Origin: Verrucomicrobiaceae bacterium UBA2429
GTDB taxonomy: Bacteria; Verrucomicrobiota; Verrucomicrobiia; Verrucomicrobiales; Verrucomicrobiaceae
Assembly (NCBI GenBank): GCA_002343505.1
Contig: DDQZ01000013.1
Span: 47,637-53,776, forward strand
Length of the DNA stretch: 6,140 nt
Direction of reading: 5' to 3'
In this document: positions 5,468 to 6,140 of the stretch, piece by piece
How the letters are laid out: every line of letters begins with the position of its first letter
How positions within the stretch are numbered: position 1 is the first letter of the stretch
Notes under the pieces: model-generated
Database searches by the model: none
Told to the model about the DNA's origin: nothing
Seen by the model: the letters and a program-made list of their open reading frames with translations, nothing else
Made by a program: the position numbers and the translations under genes

Positions 5468-6140
5468 TCACTTTTTGTCTTCCGCAGCGGCGGCAGCCTT
5501 CTTTTTTTTCTTGCCGGCGTTGCGAAGCGCTTTTGGAATTGGATCTTCCTTCTTCTGAAGCGCGCGGCGCAGCTTGCGCAGAGCGATGTTTTGAAGCTGA
5601 CGAATACGCTCGCGTGTGACTCCGAATTCCTGACCCACTTCCTCAAGCGTGCGCGGCTTTTGTCCGGCGAGGCCGAAGCGCGCGTCAATGATCTTGCGTT
5701 CACGCTCATCCAGCACGGTCAGCAGCCCGTCGAGCTGGCTGTGCATGTTCTTGTGGCTGAGGAGGTCGAATGGGGTCTGCGCGTTTTCATCGCCGACGAT
5801 CTCTCCAAACTCGGTGCTGTCATCATCGCTGATGGGCGCGTCGAGCGAGGCGGGGCGCATGGAGGCCACTTTGAGCTGGCTGAGCTTGGCGCGGTCAATG
5901 CCGATTTCTTCTGATAGTTCGTCATCCGTCGGCTCGCGCCCGAGTTCCTCAGACATCGCCATGGCCACGCGGCGCATCTTGCTGATCTTGTCCACCATGT
6001 GGACGGGCAGCCGGATGGTCTTGGACTGGTTGGCCAGGGCGCGCTTGATGGACTGTTTGATCCACCATGCCGCGTAAGTGGAGAGTTTGCCGCCCTTGTT
6101 GGGGTCGAAGCGCTCCACCGCCTTCATGAGGCCGATGTTG
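5468..6140 (-). CDS. RNA polymerase sigma-70 family factor (primary or group 2 type), 5' end outside window
   Basis: Sigma factors direct RNA polymerase to promoters. The frame enters from the right edge (NIGLMKAVERFD is in region 2.1/2.2), so the N-terminal part is missing and the ATG at 6125-6127 is internal. Counting from that ATG, region 2.3/2.4 is at about 12-44 (KGGKLSTYAAWWIKQSI...IRLPVHM), region 3 at about 45-125, and region 4.1 follows. Region 4.2 holds LEEVGQEFGVTRERIRQLQ (161-179) and then NIALRKLRRAL, the -35-recognition helix-turn-helix. ECF sigmas lack region 3, so this is a group 1 or group 2 factor. After region 4 the protein has about 29 further residues ending in a Lys/Ala-rich tail (GKKKKKAAAAAEDKK) instead of the usual RpoD ending. 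I cannot tell housekeeping RpoD/SigA from an RpoS-like paralogue without the N-terminus. The gene converges on mobA and ends at a strong terminator. Confidence 0.93.
   Translation of the reverse strand, partial: NIGLMKAVERFDPNKGGKLSTYAAWWIKQSIKRALANQSKTIRLPVHMVDKISKMRRVAMAMSEELGREPTDDELSEEIGIDRAKLSQLKVASMRPASLDAPISDDDSTEFGEIVGDENAQTPFDLLSHKNMHSQLDGLLTVLDERERKIIDARFGLAGQKPRTLEEVGQEFGVTRERIRQLQNIALRKLRRALQKKEDPIPKALRNAGKKKKKAAAAAEDKK

Noticed and set aside
5456..5914. A 152-codon plus-strand open frame opposite the sigma gene.
   Set aside because: It has a hydrophobic start but no family resemblance, and the opposite strand encodes conserved sigma regions 3 and 4. It also starts inside the terminator hairpin.

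Overview
The window reads as a chromosomal fragment of a GC-rich bacterium, most likely from the Verrucomicrobia (order Verrucomicrobiales). This placement is inferred from protein style, not from a marker gene. The first protein combines an AKWDG-type propeller repeat with a C-terminal WRQ.HFGT / D.DxDGL.NLLEYAFG.NP module. There is a GntR regulator with a LacI-like ligand domain, and a large GC-rich palindrome of a kind I associate with these genomes. No rRNA, tRNA, CRISPR, IS or phage gene is visible.

Layout. From 1 to 598 (+) is the 3' end of a secreted-type repeat protein, cut by the window edge. A 162-base leader (599-760) follows. At 761-3076 (+) is a complete P1B-type heavy-metal ATPase whose SPC and HEGST membrane motifs point to the P1B-4 (Co/Fe-type) subgroup. 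Its last 18 codons lie within a 55-base imperfect palindrome at 3020-3074. Its stop codon touches the stop codon of recR, which runs the other way (3077-3682, -). A divergent control region (3683-3786) separates recR from a GntR/LacI-type regulator (3787-4842, +). That regulator overlaps mobA (4839-5459, +) by four bases. A strong hairpin with a T tract on the minus strand (5434-5457) ends the converging sigma-70 family gene, which enters from the right edge (5468-6140, -). This terminator lies wholly inside the last codons of mobA.

How the genes relate. The neighbours look functionally mixed: metal efflux, recombination repair, a ligand-sensing repressor, molybdenum cofactor maturation and a sigma factor. 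Only the regulator-mobA pair looks co-expressed. I do not see a convincing new multi-gene system. The most unusual signals are structural: both convergent junctions have palindromes that are read as coding sequence at a gene's 3' end, giving apparent C-terminal tails to the ATPase and MobA.
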